NCBI RefSeq assembly: GCF_019160155.1
Contig: NZ_JAFNIH010000039.1
Coordinates: forward strand, 1-64,000
DNA: 64,000 nt
Source of the DNA: Pinisolibacter aquiterrae
Lineage (GTDB): Bacteria > Pseudomonadota > Alphaproteobacteria > Rhizobiales > Ancalomicrobiaceae
Reading direction: 5' to 3'
Shown: piece after piece, positions 44,251 through 53,101 of the stretch
Numbering within the stretch: the stretch's first letter is position 1
Layout of the letters: the number at the start of each line of letters is the position of its first letter
Translations under genes and position numbers: made by a program
Notes under the pieces: model-generated
What the model saw: the letters and a program-made list of their open reading frames with translations, nothing else
Database searches by the model: none
What the model was told of the DNA's origin: nothing

Positions 44251-47200
44251 TCAATAGGACCAGTCGCGCCGCTCGGCGTCCTCGTCTTCCCGCTTGGCCT
44301 GCCGCTCATAGCTGTCAGCGAGGTCACTCAGCGCCTTGGCCGTGTGCGGATGTTCGAATGCAATTGCCTTGGCCCAGCCCCTGTATTTCGCTGCCTCGCC
44401 TCGCTCCAAATTGCCGCCGTCACCCGGCATGCGAGTCGTAATACCGCGCCGGTTTGCCTTGCCGACGCGGAATCCTTCCAGCATGGGTTTGCTTCGAAAA
44501 AGGTCGAGCGCCTCTCGCACGGGCTCCGCCGGCCAGTTCCCGTCCGCGCCCTCGGGCGAAGCGGATAGCATCTGACCGATCTTGCTGTCGGCGATATCCT
44601 CGCGACCGGCCGCCTTGGCTAGGCTGCGTGCCTCTTTGATCCAGTCCTCCAGTACCCTAACGTCGATGGTTCCGTCATCACGTCGACCCGGGATGTGGTC
44701 CCAGAGCTCGAATAGTCGGTAAGCTTGGTCCGCCACCAGACGCGCCTGTTCTGGATCGGACGGCTCGGCTTCCTCGATCCCGCTTTCTGCGCTGGCCTTG
44801 TAAACGGCGCTGAGCATTTCGATGAACAATTTCGGCTGCTCCGAAAGGACCGACAGCAGGATCTTCGCCGGGCGGCGCGAGTACTCGAGGACACTCAGGT
44901 ATTTCCATTCGAGAATCGCGAGGGCATCACGGTCGACATCACTGCGGGCGTCCAGGTCCGTGAGCGTTTCGGCGACGTAGTGCTGGAGCATGGTTGCCTC
45001 GTTGCCATCCGCCGGGTTCTCGCTTGGTTGGCGCACGGCCTGCTCCAGCACCTCCAGCAGCACTGCCGACGGCAGAAGCCCCTTCTTGTCGCCGCGACCA
45101 GCGAGCGCCAGAGCGTGACGGGCCCGACCCGCATCGATCAACTGGCGGATGGAGTAGGCAATGTCGCTACTGTCTCCATCCATCCAAAGAACCGGAGCAC
45201 GGCGCCAGTAGGTCGCCAACGTCTCACCACCGATTTTCTCGACTTGGTCCCAGGTCCACCGACCGATTGGCAGGGCCCGCAGGATCGTCATCACTGCATC
45301 ATCGCCCCAGGACTCCGCCTGCGCTCGTGCAATCAGCGCCTCCGCCCAAGTCTCCTTGCGGTCTCGGAACGCCGAGAAGATGAGGCCGTGGGCAACGTCG
45401 CGCTCGTGCGCGTCGGCGCTGCGGGCCGCCGCTTCGATCAGAGCCTCCAGGTCGGAAGCCGAAAGACCGCTATCGTAGAGCGCCTTACCGACATACCCGG
45501 CGCTGTCGACCAGTCGAGCCAGACCGAGAACCGCCGGAATGCCCCCGTCCGTGAAAAGAGTGCGAGCCGCCCCCTCGCGGGCAGCTTCAACCTCGCGCCG
45601 CTCGGCTTCCCAACCATCGGTCGTTGCCCTGGGCAAGGCAGCAGAGTCTTCAAAGAGCCAAGCCGCGCGCGTTAGCGGATCCAAGGGCGTGAAGCGCTCG
45701 TAGATCGCCTCCAGCCGTTGCAACACGCCCTCCTTCAGGGACCAATCGGCGTCGGGAAACTGTCGATGGTGGTGCAGGACTCGCCGAAGCTTTTCCCAGA
45801 AAGCGGCGCGATCGGCAGCGCCCGTGATCATGGATTCAGCCGCCTCGAGCGCAGCAAGCGCCGGCTCCGGATCGGGGGAAAGGTCGCCAAGCCTGTCGAG
45901 CAGCGCCGACCATCGCTGAGGGTCGAGGCCGACGTCGGCGACCAGCCGTTCGCTGATCTTCGCCGCGCCCCGACCGATCAGGTTCCAGGTCACCGCCTCT
46001 GGATTGTCGACACTGAAGTCGCGCCAGCGCGGTAGGGGCGACGGGGACGAGGTATCACGGCCGCTCGGCAGTATGCCGAGCATCAGCTTCCACGCCGTGG
46101 CCGGCTCCCGTTTGCGGATCAGGTCGAGCGCGCGGATGCGCTGCTCCTGCGTGGCGTAGGTCTGAGGGCTCCAGAGGAGGTGAACCTCCCGCAGGCTGTT
46201 CATCGGCCCGTTGACGAATTTGCGCGGCTTGACATCGATGGCGTCGAGACGTGCCAAGACGTGAGTCACGCGTGGCATCCAATCGGGCGACCAAGCGAGG
46301 GATTCGAGTGCCCACATGAGGTCGGACAGGTGCTCCGTCCCGAGGATCCCACCGTCGTCATGGCCGAATAAGGCGCCGATGGGCGGATCGTTCTGGTCGA
46401 GACTGTCTTCGATGGCAGCGAGGAAGGCATCGGGTGAAGCCTCGGCGAGCAGCCGGAAGTCGCCGGACAGGGACCACCAGCGCCGCGCATCGGCGCCACG
46501 GAGCAGGCGCGCGACGATCGCGGCCGCACGTTGCGGCGCGTCTGCCGCCGTGCGGATCCTGTCCCCCCAGAGCGCCAGCAGGATCAACACTTGGCCTACT
46601 CCGTGCCGCAGCAGGCCCGAATGGTCCGCCCGCACGCCGTGGATTTCAGCCATCCAGCGGTTGTCTGGCTCCATGTCGAAGCGTGGATCGGATGCACCTA
46701 GAACCGCTTGGGCGACACTTTCGAAGCGGTCGAGATCAGCCCGCGTCAGATGGTGGGCCAGCAGAATCCAAGCATCCGACGGCGAGGCGACGCGCCACGC
46801 CGTCCCAACCTTTTGCAACGGGCTATCGAAGGAGCCCACGAGTGGCGCCAGATCGGCGATGATGGCGTCGTAAGACTGGTCAGCAAGTTCGGCGAGGCGC
46901 GCTCGGTCACCCTCGGAGGTCTCCACCCAGCCGCCGGCGAGCAGCGCCGCCAGCAGCGCCCTCGGCGGTTTCGCTTCCGCCCACCAAGGCAGGCGCCCGG
47001 GCGCACCTGGGATCAACCGACGGAGGACGGCGAGATTGCGCGCGCTGTCGCGAGCCAGCGCATTCGCCCGCGGTTCGGCCATGCCGGCTGCTTCGAGGGC
47101 AGCGGCGATGCCCTCCCGCGAAGGGCGCGCCAGCGTTCTGACCTCGCCACGTCCGATCATGCGCTCGTCATAGGCTTGGAGCACGAAGTGGCCCCGCTCT

Positions 47201-48315
47201 GCGAGGGCGCGAGCGAGCCCCGGCTCAGGTTCGGTGAGAAGCAGGATCAGGGGCGCCGGCGCGTTACCCAGTGCCCGAGCCGCCTCCGCCGTCGTCATCA
47301 CCAGTGTGCGGGCACGATAGGCTGCCGCGAGATCGTCCGGCAGCTCACGCAGTGTGGCGTGGAGGAACGCCGCTACCTCGTCGGACGTGGTCGTCTGCAG
47401 GGAAAGGACGGACGGTTTGCCGCGCAGCCAGCGGAGGACCTCGGCCGAGTCCTCACTCCGGTCGGCGAGCACGAGGTCCTCGGTCAGCCGCCATTCGGTG
47501 GCGAGCGACCACTCCTCCCAAACCTCGTCGAGCTCTCGCGTCCCGAGTGGCCGCTTGTTGAGGCGAGCCGCGATCCAGAGACCGACAGCCGGATGCTGCT
47601 CGACCCAATGCACCAGATCATCTGCGTCATAGACCCGAACTTCGCGCCACGGGCCCTCCGCTTCACGGGCTTTGGCCCAGGCATCCTTTTGAGGCCAATG
47701 ACGCAGGGTGACGAAAATGTAGGTGGAGGTGGCGGGATCGAGCGGAGTCGGGGCAGCCGTCCGCTTCTCGTAGTCCTCAGTCGCCTTCTGTTGGATGTTG
47801 CGGCGTTGGACGCCGAGCTCCCACCCGGCACGACCCTTTGGGACATAGGCATTGCCTCTGGCAGCGGTCGTAATGCCGTCCCACCCTGGATGACGAACTC
47901 CTTCGTCAGATGGGAAACGCAGCTCGATGCTGGGGTCGAGTGCCGCTTGGACCAGCTTGGCCAGCAGTGTTGGCAGACTGACCGGACCGTCGGTGCGGTC
48001 GGCCCAATCCGAAAGGTCTTGGGCGCTGACCCAGCGAACCGGGGTGGTTGCAACATCCGCGCGGGCGAATGGCGGTATGGAGGGGCCGATCACGGCGCCC
48101 GTGGGCAGAAAACGAATGCCCGCACCTTCTAGGGCAGCACGGATGGCCTGGGCATTGTTGGCAACGGGCTTGCGCGAGCCGCGCTCGAAATCGGCGACGG
48201 TGGAGGTTCCAACACCTGCTGCCTTGGCGAGATCCTGTTGCGACCATGCCAGCAGGGCGCGGGCCGCCCGGACGTGTTTGGGCGTGAGTTCGGTGAGAGG
48301 GCTGGAATTTGTCAT
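44251..48315 (-). CDS. large XRE-nuclease-like-helical protein, defence candidate
   Basis: 1354 residues from the ATG at 48315; a second ATG at 48321 is equally possible. Residues 11-66 are an XRE helix-turn-helix (ARALLAWSQQDLAKAAGVGT). Residues about 95-250 resemble a nuclease-like module: Asp146 (PGWDGITT), Trp165-Glu166 (GWELGV), Lys177 in QQKATEDYEKRT, then TYIFVTLRHWPQKDAWAKA and VYDADDLVHWVEQHPAVGLW. The D...E...K spacing is compatible with a PD-(D/E)xK fold but not proof. Residues about 285-420 look like a STAND-type nucleotide-binding domain without an intact P-loop (RWLRGKPSVLSLQTTTSDEV), and the remaining 900 residues are helical repeats. Divergent from AbiEi-AbiEii, with a shared 87-base promoter region. 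Function unknown; anti-phage defence is an inference. Confidence 0.8.
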   Translation of the reverse strand: MTNSSPLTELTPKHVRAARALLAWSQQDLAKAAGVGTSTVADFERGSRKPVANNAQAIRAALEGAGIRFLPTGAVIGPSIPPFARADVATTPVRWVSAQDLSDWADRTDGPVSLPTLLAKLVQAALDPSIELRFPSDEGVRHPGWDGITTAARGNAYVPKGRAGWELGVQRRNIQQKATEDYEKRTAAPTPLDPATSTYIFVTLRHWPQKDAWAKAREAEGPWREVRVYDADDLVHWVEQHPAVGLWIAARLNKRPLGTRELDEVWEEWSLATEWRLTEDLVLADRSEDSAEVLRWLRGKPSVLSLQTTTSDEVAAFLHATLRELPDDLAAAYRARTLVMTTAEAARALGNAPAPLILLLTEPEPGLARALAERGHFVLQAYDERMIGRGEVRTLARPSREGIAAALEAAGMAEPRANALARDSARNLAVLRRLIPGAPGRLPWWAEAKPPRALLAALLAGGWVETSEGDRARLAELADQSYDAIIADLAPLVGSFDSPLQKVGTAWRVASPSDAWILLAHHLTRADLDRFESVAQAVLGASDPRFDMEPDNRWMAEIHGVRADHSGLLRHGVGQVLILLALWGDRIRTAADAPQRAAAIVARLLRGADARRWWSLSGDFRLLAEASPDAFLAAIEDSLDQNDPPIGALFGHDDGGILGTEHLSDLMWALESLAWSPDWMPRVTHVLARLDAIDVKPRKFVNGPMNSLREVHLLWSPQTYATQEQRIRALDLIRKREPATAWKLMLGILPSGRDTSSPSPLPRWRDFSVDNPEAVTWNLIGRGAAKISERLVADVGLDPQRWSALLDRLGDLSPDPEPALAALEAAESMITGAADRAAFWEKLRRVLHHHRQFPDADWSLKEGVLQRLEAIYERFTPLDPLTRAAWLFEDSAALPRATTDGWEAERREVEAAREGAARTLFTDGGIPAVLGLARLVDSAGYVGKALYDSGLSASDLEALIEAAARSADAHERDVAHGLIFSAFRDRKETWAEALIARAQAESWGDDAVMTILRALPIGRWTWDQVEKIGGETLATYWRRAPVLWMDGDSSDIAYSIRQLIDAGRARHALALAGRGDKKGLLPSAVLLEVLEQAVRQPSENPADGNEATMLQHYVAETLTDLDARSDVDRDALAILEWKYLSVLEYSRRPAKILLSVLSEQPKLFIEMLSAVYKASAESGIEEAEPSDPEQARLVADQAYRLFELWDHIPGRRDDGTIDVRVLEDWIKEARSLAKAAGREDIADSKIGQMLSASPEGADGNWPAEPVREALDLFRSKPMLEGFRVGKANRRGITTRMPGDGGNLERGEAAKYRGWAKAIAFEHPHTAKALSDLADSYERQAKREDEDAERRDWSY

Positions 48316-48357
48316 GGTCATATGGAATATATGACGTCGATGGAAAATTCTCAACAG

Positions 48358-48374
48358 TTGTCTTTTGTTGACAA
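48358..48374. promoter_or_regulatory. inverted repeat between the large XRE gene and AbiEi
   Basis: Arms TTGTC and GACAA around seven bases, in an AT-rich 87-base gap shared by two divergent genes that both encode DNA-binding proteins. TTGACA, overlapping the right arm, could be the -35 box of the AbiEi gene. A third GACAA follows at about 48390. Autoregulation by AbiEi or the XRE protein is inferred. Confidence 0.45.
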
Positions 48375-48402
48375 TTTATATTTTCTGCCGACAATAGATA
48401 AC

Positions 48403-49020
48403 ATGATGACCCATCGCCATACGAGTTATCGCGAACGTGCCCTCGATCTGACCCGGGCTCGAGGCATTGCGCGTGCGCGGGACTTCAAGGCGGCCGGCAT
48501 CCCGCTGGTCTATCTCAAGCGCCTGATCGACGCCGGCGACCTGGTTCGTCTCGAACGCGGACTCTACCAGAGTCCCGACCGTGCCGGGGAGCACATCGAG
48601 CACAACCTGGCAGAGGCAGCGCGGCTGGTGCCCAACGGCATCATCAGCCTCATCAGTGCGCTCCGCCACCACGAACTGACGACCCAGCTCCCGCACGCCG
48701 TCTGGATAACCATTCCGCACAAGGACCGGACGCCGAAAGCGAGGAGCCTCCAACTCGAAATCGTCCGAGCCACGGGCGAAGCCCTGACGGCGGGGATCGA
48801 ACAAATTTCGATCGAAGGGGTTCCGGTGCCGATCTACGGTGTCGCCAAGACCGTCGCCGATTGCTTCAAATACCGCCGCCATGTAGGCGAGGACGTCGCG
48901 ATAGAGGCCCTGCGCGATGCCTTGAGACAGCGGAAGACGACTGCGAGTGAGCTCATGCGGTTTGCCGCCATCGATCGGGTGGCCGGTCGGATGGGGCCAT
49001 TCATCAAGGCGGTGCAATGA
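48403..49020 (+). CDS. AbiEi-type antitoxin (type IV TA)
   Basis: 205 residues. The N-terminal winged helix reads YRERALDLTRARGIARARDFKAAGIPLVYLKRLIDAGDLVRLERGLY, the typical AbiEi start. The C-terminal domain contains GVAKTVADCFKYRRHVGEDV and EALRDALRQRKTT, also conserved. AbiEi proteins repress their own promoter and counter the AbiEii toxin without binding it. The start is one of two tandem ATGs (48403, 48406). The toxin gene overlaps by four bases. Confidence 0.92.
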   Translation: MMTHRHTSYRERALDLTRARGIARARDFKAAGIPLVYLKRLIDAGDLVRLERGLYQSPDRAGEHIEHNLAEAARLVPNGIISLISALRHHELTTQLPHAVWITIPHKDRTPKARSLQLEIVRATGEALTAGIEQISIEGVPVPIYGVAKTVADCFKYRRHVGEDVAIEALRDALRQRKTTASELMRFAAIDRVAGRMGPFIKAVQ

Positions 49021-49940
49021 AGACCAAGGTCATCAAGGATCCCGCCTCGTCGATCCGCGCGCGTCTGTTTGCCCTCGCCAAAACGAATGGCGACGACTTT
49101 CAGCGGATCCTGACGCGCTACGCCATTGAGCGGTTGCTATTCCGCCTCAGCCAGACGGAGGCCACCGAGCGCTATGTGCTGAAAGGCGCCATGCTGTTCG
49201 TCACTTGGCCAGAGCATGTTTTCCGGCCAACTGGCGACCTCGACCTCCTCGGCAAAGGCGACCCCACCCCCGAGGCATTGAAGGAGTTGTTCGCCCGCAT
49301 CTGTCAGGTGGAGCTGCCGGACGATGGCATCCTGTTCGACCCGACTACGTTGAAGGTCGAGCCGGTACGCGAAGCCGACAAGTATCAGGGCGCGCGGCTG
49401 AGCATGAAAGCCGGCCTAGCCGGCGCGGTGATCACCGTGTTGATCGACATCGGCTTCGGTGACTACGTGTATCCCGCGCCAAAGCGGGAAACCTTCCCGG
49501 CCTTGCTGCCGGGTCTCCCGGAGGTCAACATACTCATGTACCCACCCGAGACCGTGGTCGCCGAGAAGTTCGAGGCAATCATCCGTTTCGGCGAGGCCAA
49601 TGGTCGCATCAAGGACTTCCACGACATCTGGGTCACCACACGCACCTTCCCGTTCGACCTGGCCAGTGTCGTCGAGGCAGTCGGCGGCACGCTGAAGCGT
49701 CGCGAGACGACCATCCCAGCAGAGATGCCCATCGGCCTGACCGGCCCCTTTGTTGCGATCGTGGAGGAACGCGGCCTCTGGACGGGATTTCTACGCCGAA
49801 CGCCACCAACGATGGAGCCGCCCCCTTTCCCGCAGTTGCTGGAAGAACTCCGACGCTTCTTCGGACCGATCATCGCCAGCTTGAGCTTCCCAGAAGGTGC
49901 CCGGGGGCGTTGGGATCCCGTTGGCGGCGCTTGGCGCTGA
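49017..49940 (+). CDS. AbiEii-type nucleotidyltransferase toxin
   Basis: 307 residues. The nucleotidyltransferase core is visible: YVLKGAMLFVTWPEHVFRPTGDLDLLGKG, where the GD-L-D-L acidic pair is the metal site, then MYPPETVVAEKFEAIIRFGEANGRIKDFHDIW with the conserved lysine and Asp/His. AbiEii toxins transfer nucleotides to RNA (tRNA in related systems) and cause growth arrest during phage infection. It forms an operon with AbiEi. The 127-base convergent gap to map holds no terminator that could be recognised. Confidence 0.92.
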   Translation: MKTKVIKDPASSIRARLFALAKTNGDDFQRILTRYAIERLLFRLSQTEATERYVLKGAMLFVTWPEHVFRPTGDLDLLGKGDPTPEALKELFARICQVELPDDGILFDPTTLKVEPVREADKYQGARLSMKAGLAGAVITVLIDIGFGDYVYPAPKRETFPALLPGLPEVNILMYPPETVVAEKFEAIIRFGEANGRIKDFHDIWVTTRTFPFDLASVVEAVGGTLKRRETTIPAEMPIGLTGPFVAIVEERGLWTGFLRRTPPTMEPPPFPQLLEELRRFFGPIIASLSFPEGARGRWDPVGGAWR

Positions 49941-50067
49941 GGCAGGAAGCAGGCCTTGTAAAGGTCTGTCCGGGCCGTAGCTGCAGGTTCACATCCCTGA
50001 CGAAGGGCCGTCGCAAGAAATGCCAATATTTTTCTCGCACGCCATAAAGTCCCAGCGATCAGTACCG

Positions 50068-50847
50068 TCACACTTTCGCTTCAGGCATCGGCACCTCATC
50101 GCGACGCAAGGTCAATACTTCGACGCCGGTCCCGGTGACGGCGACCGTGTGCTCGAACTGGGCGGAGAGCTTGTGGTCGTCGGTCGTCACCGTCCAGCCG
50201 TCGCTCGCCGTCCAGACCCGGCGGGTGCCCTGATTGACCATCGGCTCGATGGTGAAGACCATACCCTCGCGCAACTCCAATCCCGTCCCCGGGCGGCCGA
50301 AGTTGAGCACCTGCGGCTCCTCGTGCATCTCCCGTCCTATGCCGTGACCGCAATATTCCCGAACCACCGAACATCCGTTCCGCTTGGCGTGGCGTTCGAT
50401 CGCGTGGCCGATGTCGCCCAGGTGAGCGCCGGGGCGCACTTGCCCGATCCCCTTCCACATCGCCTCGCAGGCGACCCGCACCAGTCGCCGAGCCGCCGGG
50501 GAAGCGTCGCCGACGACGTAGGTCTTGCTGGAATCGGCGATGAAGCCGTTCTTCTCGAGGGTGATGTCGAGGTTGATGATGTCGCCGTCGCGAATGATCT
50601 CGCTCGCGTCGGGCACGCCGTGACAGACGACGTGATTGATCGAGCAGTTCAGAACATGGGCGAAGCCGTATTGTCCCTTGCTGGCGGGACGCGCGGCGAG
50701 ATCGACGGTGATGAAACGCTCGACCAGAGCGTCGACCTCGAGAGTCGATCGACCGGCGAGGTCGATCCCGTCCAGCATCTCGAAGACCGATGCCAACAGA
50801 CGGCCGGATATCCGCATCATCGCGAGTTCGTCGGAGGACTTGACCAT
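50068..50847 (-). CDS. map: type I methionine aminopeptidase
   Basis: 259 residues from ATG 50847. All five metal ligands are present: Asp94 and Asp105 (INLDITLEKNGFIADSSKT), His168 (EYCGHGIGREMH), Glu201 (VFTIEPMVNQG) and Glu232 (SAQFEHTVAV); His76 in VVCHGVPD is the substrate-site histidine. It removes the initiator methionine from nascent proteins. Alphaproteobacteria usually have another map copy elsewhere; this one belongs to the group encoded after a ParD-like gene, from which it is separated by one base, so it is likely a second, accessory copy. Confidence 0.93.
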   Translation of the reverse strand: MVKSSDELAMMRISGRLLASVFEMLDGIDLAGRSTLEVDALVERFITVDLAARPASKGQYGFAHVLNCSINHVVCHGVPDASEIIRDGDIINLDITLEKNGFIADSSKTYVVGDASPAARRLVRVACEAMWKGIGQVRPGAHLGDIGHAIERHAKRNGCSVVREYCGHGIGREMHEEPQVLNFGRPGTGLELREGMVFTIEPMVNQGTRRVWTASDGWTVTTDDHKLSAQFEHTVAVTGTGVEVLTLRRDEVPMPEAKV

Positions 50848-50848
50848 C

Positions 50849-51055
50849 TCAGGCTGCCGCCGCGCCGTCGAGACGCACCTCGGCCAGCGCATATTGCCGC
50901 TTGACGATGTCGTTGAAGGACAGGGTCGGATGAGCTTCGGCGAGCATGCCGATCTTCATCCAGAACTCGGCCTGGGCATTGATGGACCGGCACATCACCG
51001 CGCTGGCCCGACGCACGTCCTCGTGCAGCTCGTCGTCGATCTTCACGATCCCCAT
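50849..51055 (-). CDS. ParD-like antitoxin-family protein
   Basis: 68 residues: MGIVKIDDELHEDVRRASAV, then MCRSINAQAEFWMKIGMLAE, and a C-terminal NDIVKRQYALAEV. This is the ribbon-helix-helix pattern of the ParD-like family. The stop is one base before the start of map, and the combination is known from several proteobacteria, but its meaning is unclear. It may regulate map, or the pair may work like a toxin-antitoxin module. Upstream, 51056-51351 contains an AT-rich patch (CATATATATTCCAT) but no gene. Confidence 0.8.
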   Translation of the reverse strand: MGIVKIDDELHEDVRRASAVMCRSINAQAEFWMKIGMLAEAHPTLSFNDIVKRQYALAEVRLDGAAAA

Positions 51056-51351
51056 GGCTCTCTTCCGATCTCATCGAACATACGAAACATATATATTCCA
51101 TACTTTCGATGGTCAATCGGACCCGTGAAGTCCGAGGCGTCCGCAGACACGCTCGTGGTCGGATCCTGACGTGACCCCATCTTCCGATCACTCGGCTGGG
51201 GCTCTTCGACGGTAGCGCGTCACGCTTCGGTCTCGCGCAACGGCGGACGCCGGCTCTTCATCGAGTCGTATGAGGAGCTCCGCTTGTGACCGGTACGCTC
51301 GTGCCGCCTCCTTCGGCGCGGCAAGTGACGTGCCTGCGTCTCGCGACCGCC

Positions 51352-52053
51352 TCAGCGCTTCGCTCGCGCGAGAATTTCGGTGAGCCCCGCGAGATTCGTC
51401 ACCTTGAGCTTCTGCCGGCCCCCTTCGACGAGGCCCTCGGTTTCCCAGGCGCTGAGGATGCGCGAGACGGTGTGCAACGTCGTGCCGGTCATCTCGGCGA
51501 TGTCCTGGCGGGAAATCGGGAAGTCGATGCGAATGCCACCCGCCTCGGATCGACCGGCCTTCTTGGCCAGCCGGAGCACGACCTGGGCGACGCGGCGCTC
51601 CACTTCTTGGGTCGACATCTCTCTGATCCGGGTGTGGGCCTCTTCGAGACGCTGACCGATCGCCTGCATGGTGCTGACGGCCAGACCGGGGCTCTTCTCG
51701 ACGAAGCGCGGCCACAGGTCGTTCGGCCAGCTCAGCACCAGACTTTCCGCGGCGGCGATCGCGCTGCCGGGATAATCCGGACGGCGCAGCGCCTCGGCGA
51801 AGCCGAAGAGGTCGCCGGGGTGGACCACCCGGACGATGATCTGCTGGCCGTCTTCCGTGACCTGCGTCACCTTGAGATGGCCGTTGAGAAGCAGAAAGAA
51901 GTGATCGGCCGGAGCGCCCTGTTCGAACACGGCCCCGCCGAGCGGCACGCGGCGTGGCACGGCATGCGCGAGCAGGCGATCGAGTTCGTCGTCGGCCAGA
52001 CTGTCGAACAACGCGAAGGACTTGATGACCGTCCGATCGATCGCCACGATCAC
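51352..52053 (-). CDS. Crp/Fnr-family regulator, probable nitrogen-oxide responder
   Basis: 233 residues from a GTG at 52053, chosen because AAAGGACG precedes it and it gives the usual length; the frame is open to an ATG at 52131. The cyclic-nucleotide-like beta roll reads LGGAVFEQGAPADHFFLLLNG and VVHPGDLFGFAEALRRPDYP. The dimer helix follows, then the HTH: DFPISRQDIAEMTGTTLHTVSRIL. It lacks the N-terminal cysteines of true Fnr proteins, so it has no Fe-S cluster and is closer to DNR/NnrR types. It lies directly behind nirV on the same strand and probably acts on the TTG-N8-CAA sites of this cluster. Confidence 0.88.
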   Translation of the reverse strand: MIVAIDRTVIKSFALFDSLADDELDRLLAHAVPRRVPLGGAVFEQGAPADHFFLLLNGHLKVTQVTEDGQQIIVRVVHPGDLFGFAEALRRPDYPGSAIAAAESLVLSWPNDLWPRFVEKSPGLAVSTMQAIGQRLEEAHTRIREMSTQEVERRVAQVVLRLAKKAGRSEAGGIRIDFPISRQDIAEMTGTTLHTVSRILSAWETEGLVEGGRQKLKVTNLAGLTEILARAKR

Positions 52054-52132
52054 CGTCCTTTCTCCGTTCGACCACCGGGGGGGCCGCACGCGAGGAGCCA
52101 TCGCGCCGGATCTCCCCTTCACGTTCGCCAAT

Positions 52133-53032
52133 CTAGGGTCGACGGGGCGTCACGGCAAAGGCGAGTCGGGTGAAAAAGCCGTCTTCGCGGACGAGGCGGA
52201 AGCCGAGATTGTCGGGCGGGGTACCGACCGAGCACCCGCCCGACTTCGGTTCGCGGATGAACGACGACAGCGGCGCCCGATGCCGACCCGAGGCGACGTA
52301 GATACCGCAACTCTCCGAAACCCCCGCCTGCGCGCCGGTCGCGTCGAGGTCGACGCGACGATTGCATGTCGCCGTCCACTCCCACACGTTGCCGCCGAAG
52401 TCGGCGAGCCCCCACTCGCTTTCGCCGAAGGATCCGATCGGGTGCGGGCGCGGATCGCGGGGGGCCTTCCGCTCGGCTTCACGGCGGTAGTCGGCGAGCC
52501 AGCGCAGGGCCGGGTTGCGCGCCTCCGGATCGATGCCGAGGGCATCGTCGGGAAACTTCGAGCCGGCGGCGGCGGCGAGCTCGCGATCGGTCGGCAGGCG
52601 CCAGGCCGTCCGCGTACGTCGCCCGAGCCAGTCGGCATAGTGCGCGGCGTCGTCGTGGTCGATCCCGGTCGCGGGGATCCGGGTGTCCGTGTCGGCCCCG
52701 GCACCTTCGCGCGGCTTGCAGGCCCGATCGGCGACGCAGCGATCGTATTCGGCGGCGGTGATCTGGTATTTCGTGATGGTCATCGGGCTGTCGAGCCGCG
52801 TTTCGGTCTCGGGTGCGTCCACGACGATGCCGAAGCGGTGGTATTCGCCCGAAGGCCGATAGCGAAAGACATGCGGCGGCACGGTGATCACAGTCGGAGC
52901 GGCGATCGCCGTCCGGTCGCGCCCGTCCCCGACGACCACGACGATCGTCGCCACCGTGAGGACGCAGAGAATCCCGATCGGCAGCAGCAGCGAGGCGAGA
53001 GAGACGGAAGCGTCGCGACGAACGGTCGACAT
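52133..53032 (-). CDS. nirV: NirV-like SUMF1/FGE-sulfatase-domain protein
   Basis: 299 residues from the ATG at 53032 (GGAG six bases upstream). An N-terminal anchor or signal (SLASLLLPIGILCVLTVATI) precedes a formylglycine-generating-enzyme-like domain: SPMTITKYQITAAEYDRCVA, GIDHDDAAHYADWLGRRTR, AWRLPTDRELAAAAGSKFP, GLADFGGNVWEWTATCNR, and the C-terminal NLGFRLVRED. NirV is encoded behind copper nitrite reductase in many denitrifiers; its exact role in NirK maturation is not established. It lies 70 bases after nirK on the same strand. Confidence 0.9.
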   Translation of the reverse strand: MSTVRRDASVSLASLLLPIGILCVLTVATIVVVVGDGRDRTAIAAPTVITVPPHVFRYRPSGEYHRFGIVVDAPETETRLDSPMTITKYQITAAEYDRCVADRACKPREGAGADTDTRIPATGIDHDDAAHYADWLGRRTRTAWRLPTDRELAAAAGSKFPDDALGIDPEARNPALRWLADYRREAERKAPRDPRPHPIGSFGESEWGLADFGGNVWEWTATCNRRVDLDATGAQAGVSESCGIYVASGRHRAPLSSFIREPKSGGCSVGTPPDNLGFRLVREDGFFTRLAFAVTPRRP

Positions 53033-53101
53033 GACGGACTCCACGAGACGGCGGACGCGCCGAGATGGAGGGGCCGCGACGTCGCGCGGCCCCTCGCTTC
53101 G

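Noticed and set aside
49960-50030. tRNA-like string (GGGCCGTAGCTGCAGGTTCA) between AbiEii and map
   Set aside because: A cloverleaf could not be folded: acceptor and anticodon arms do not pair.
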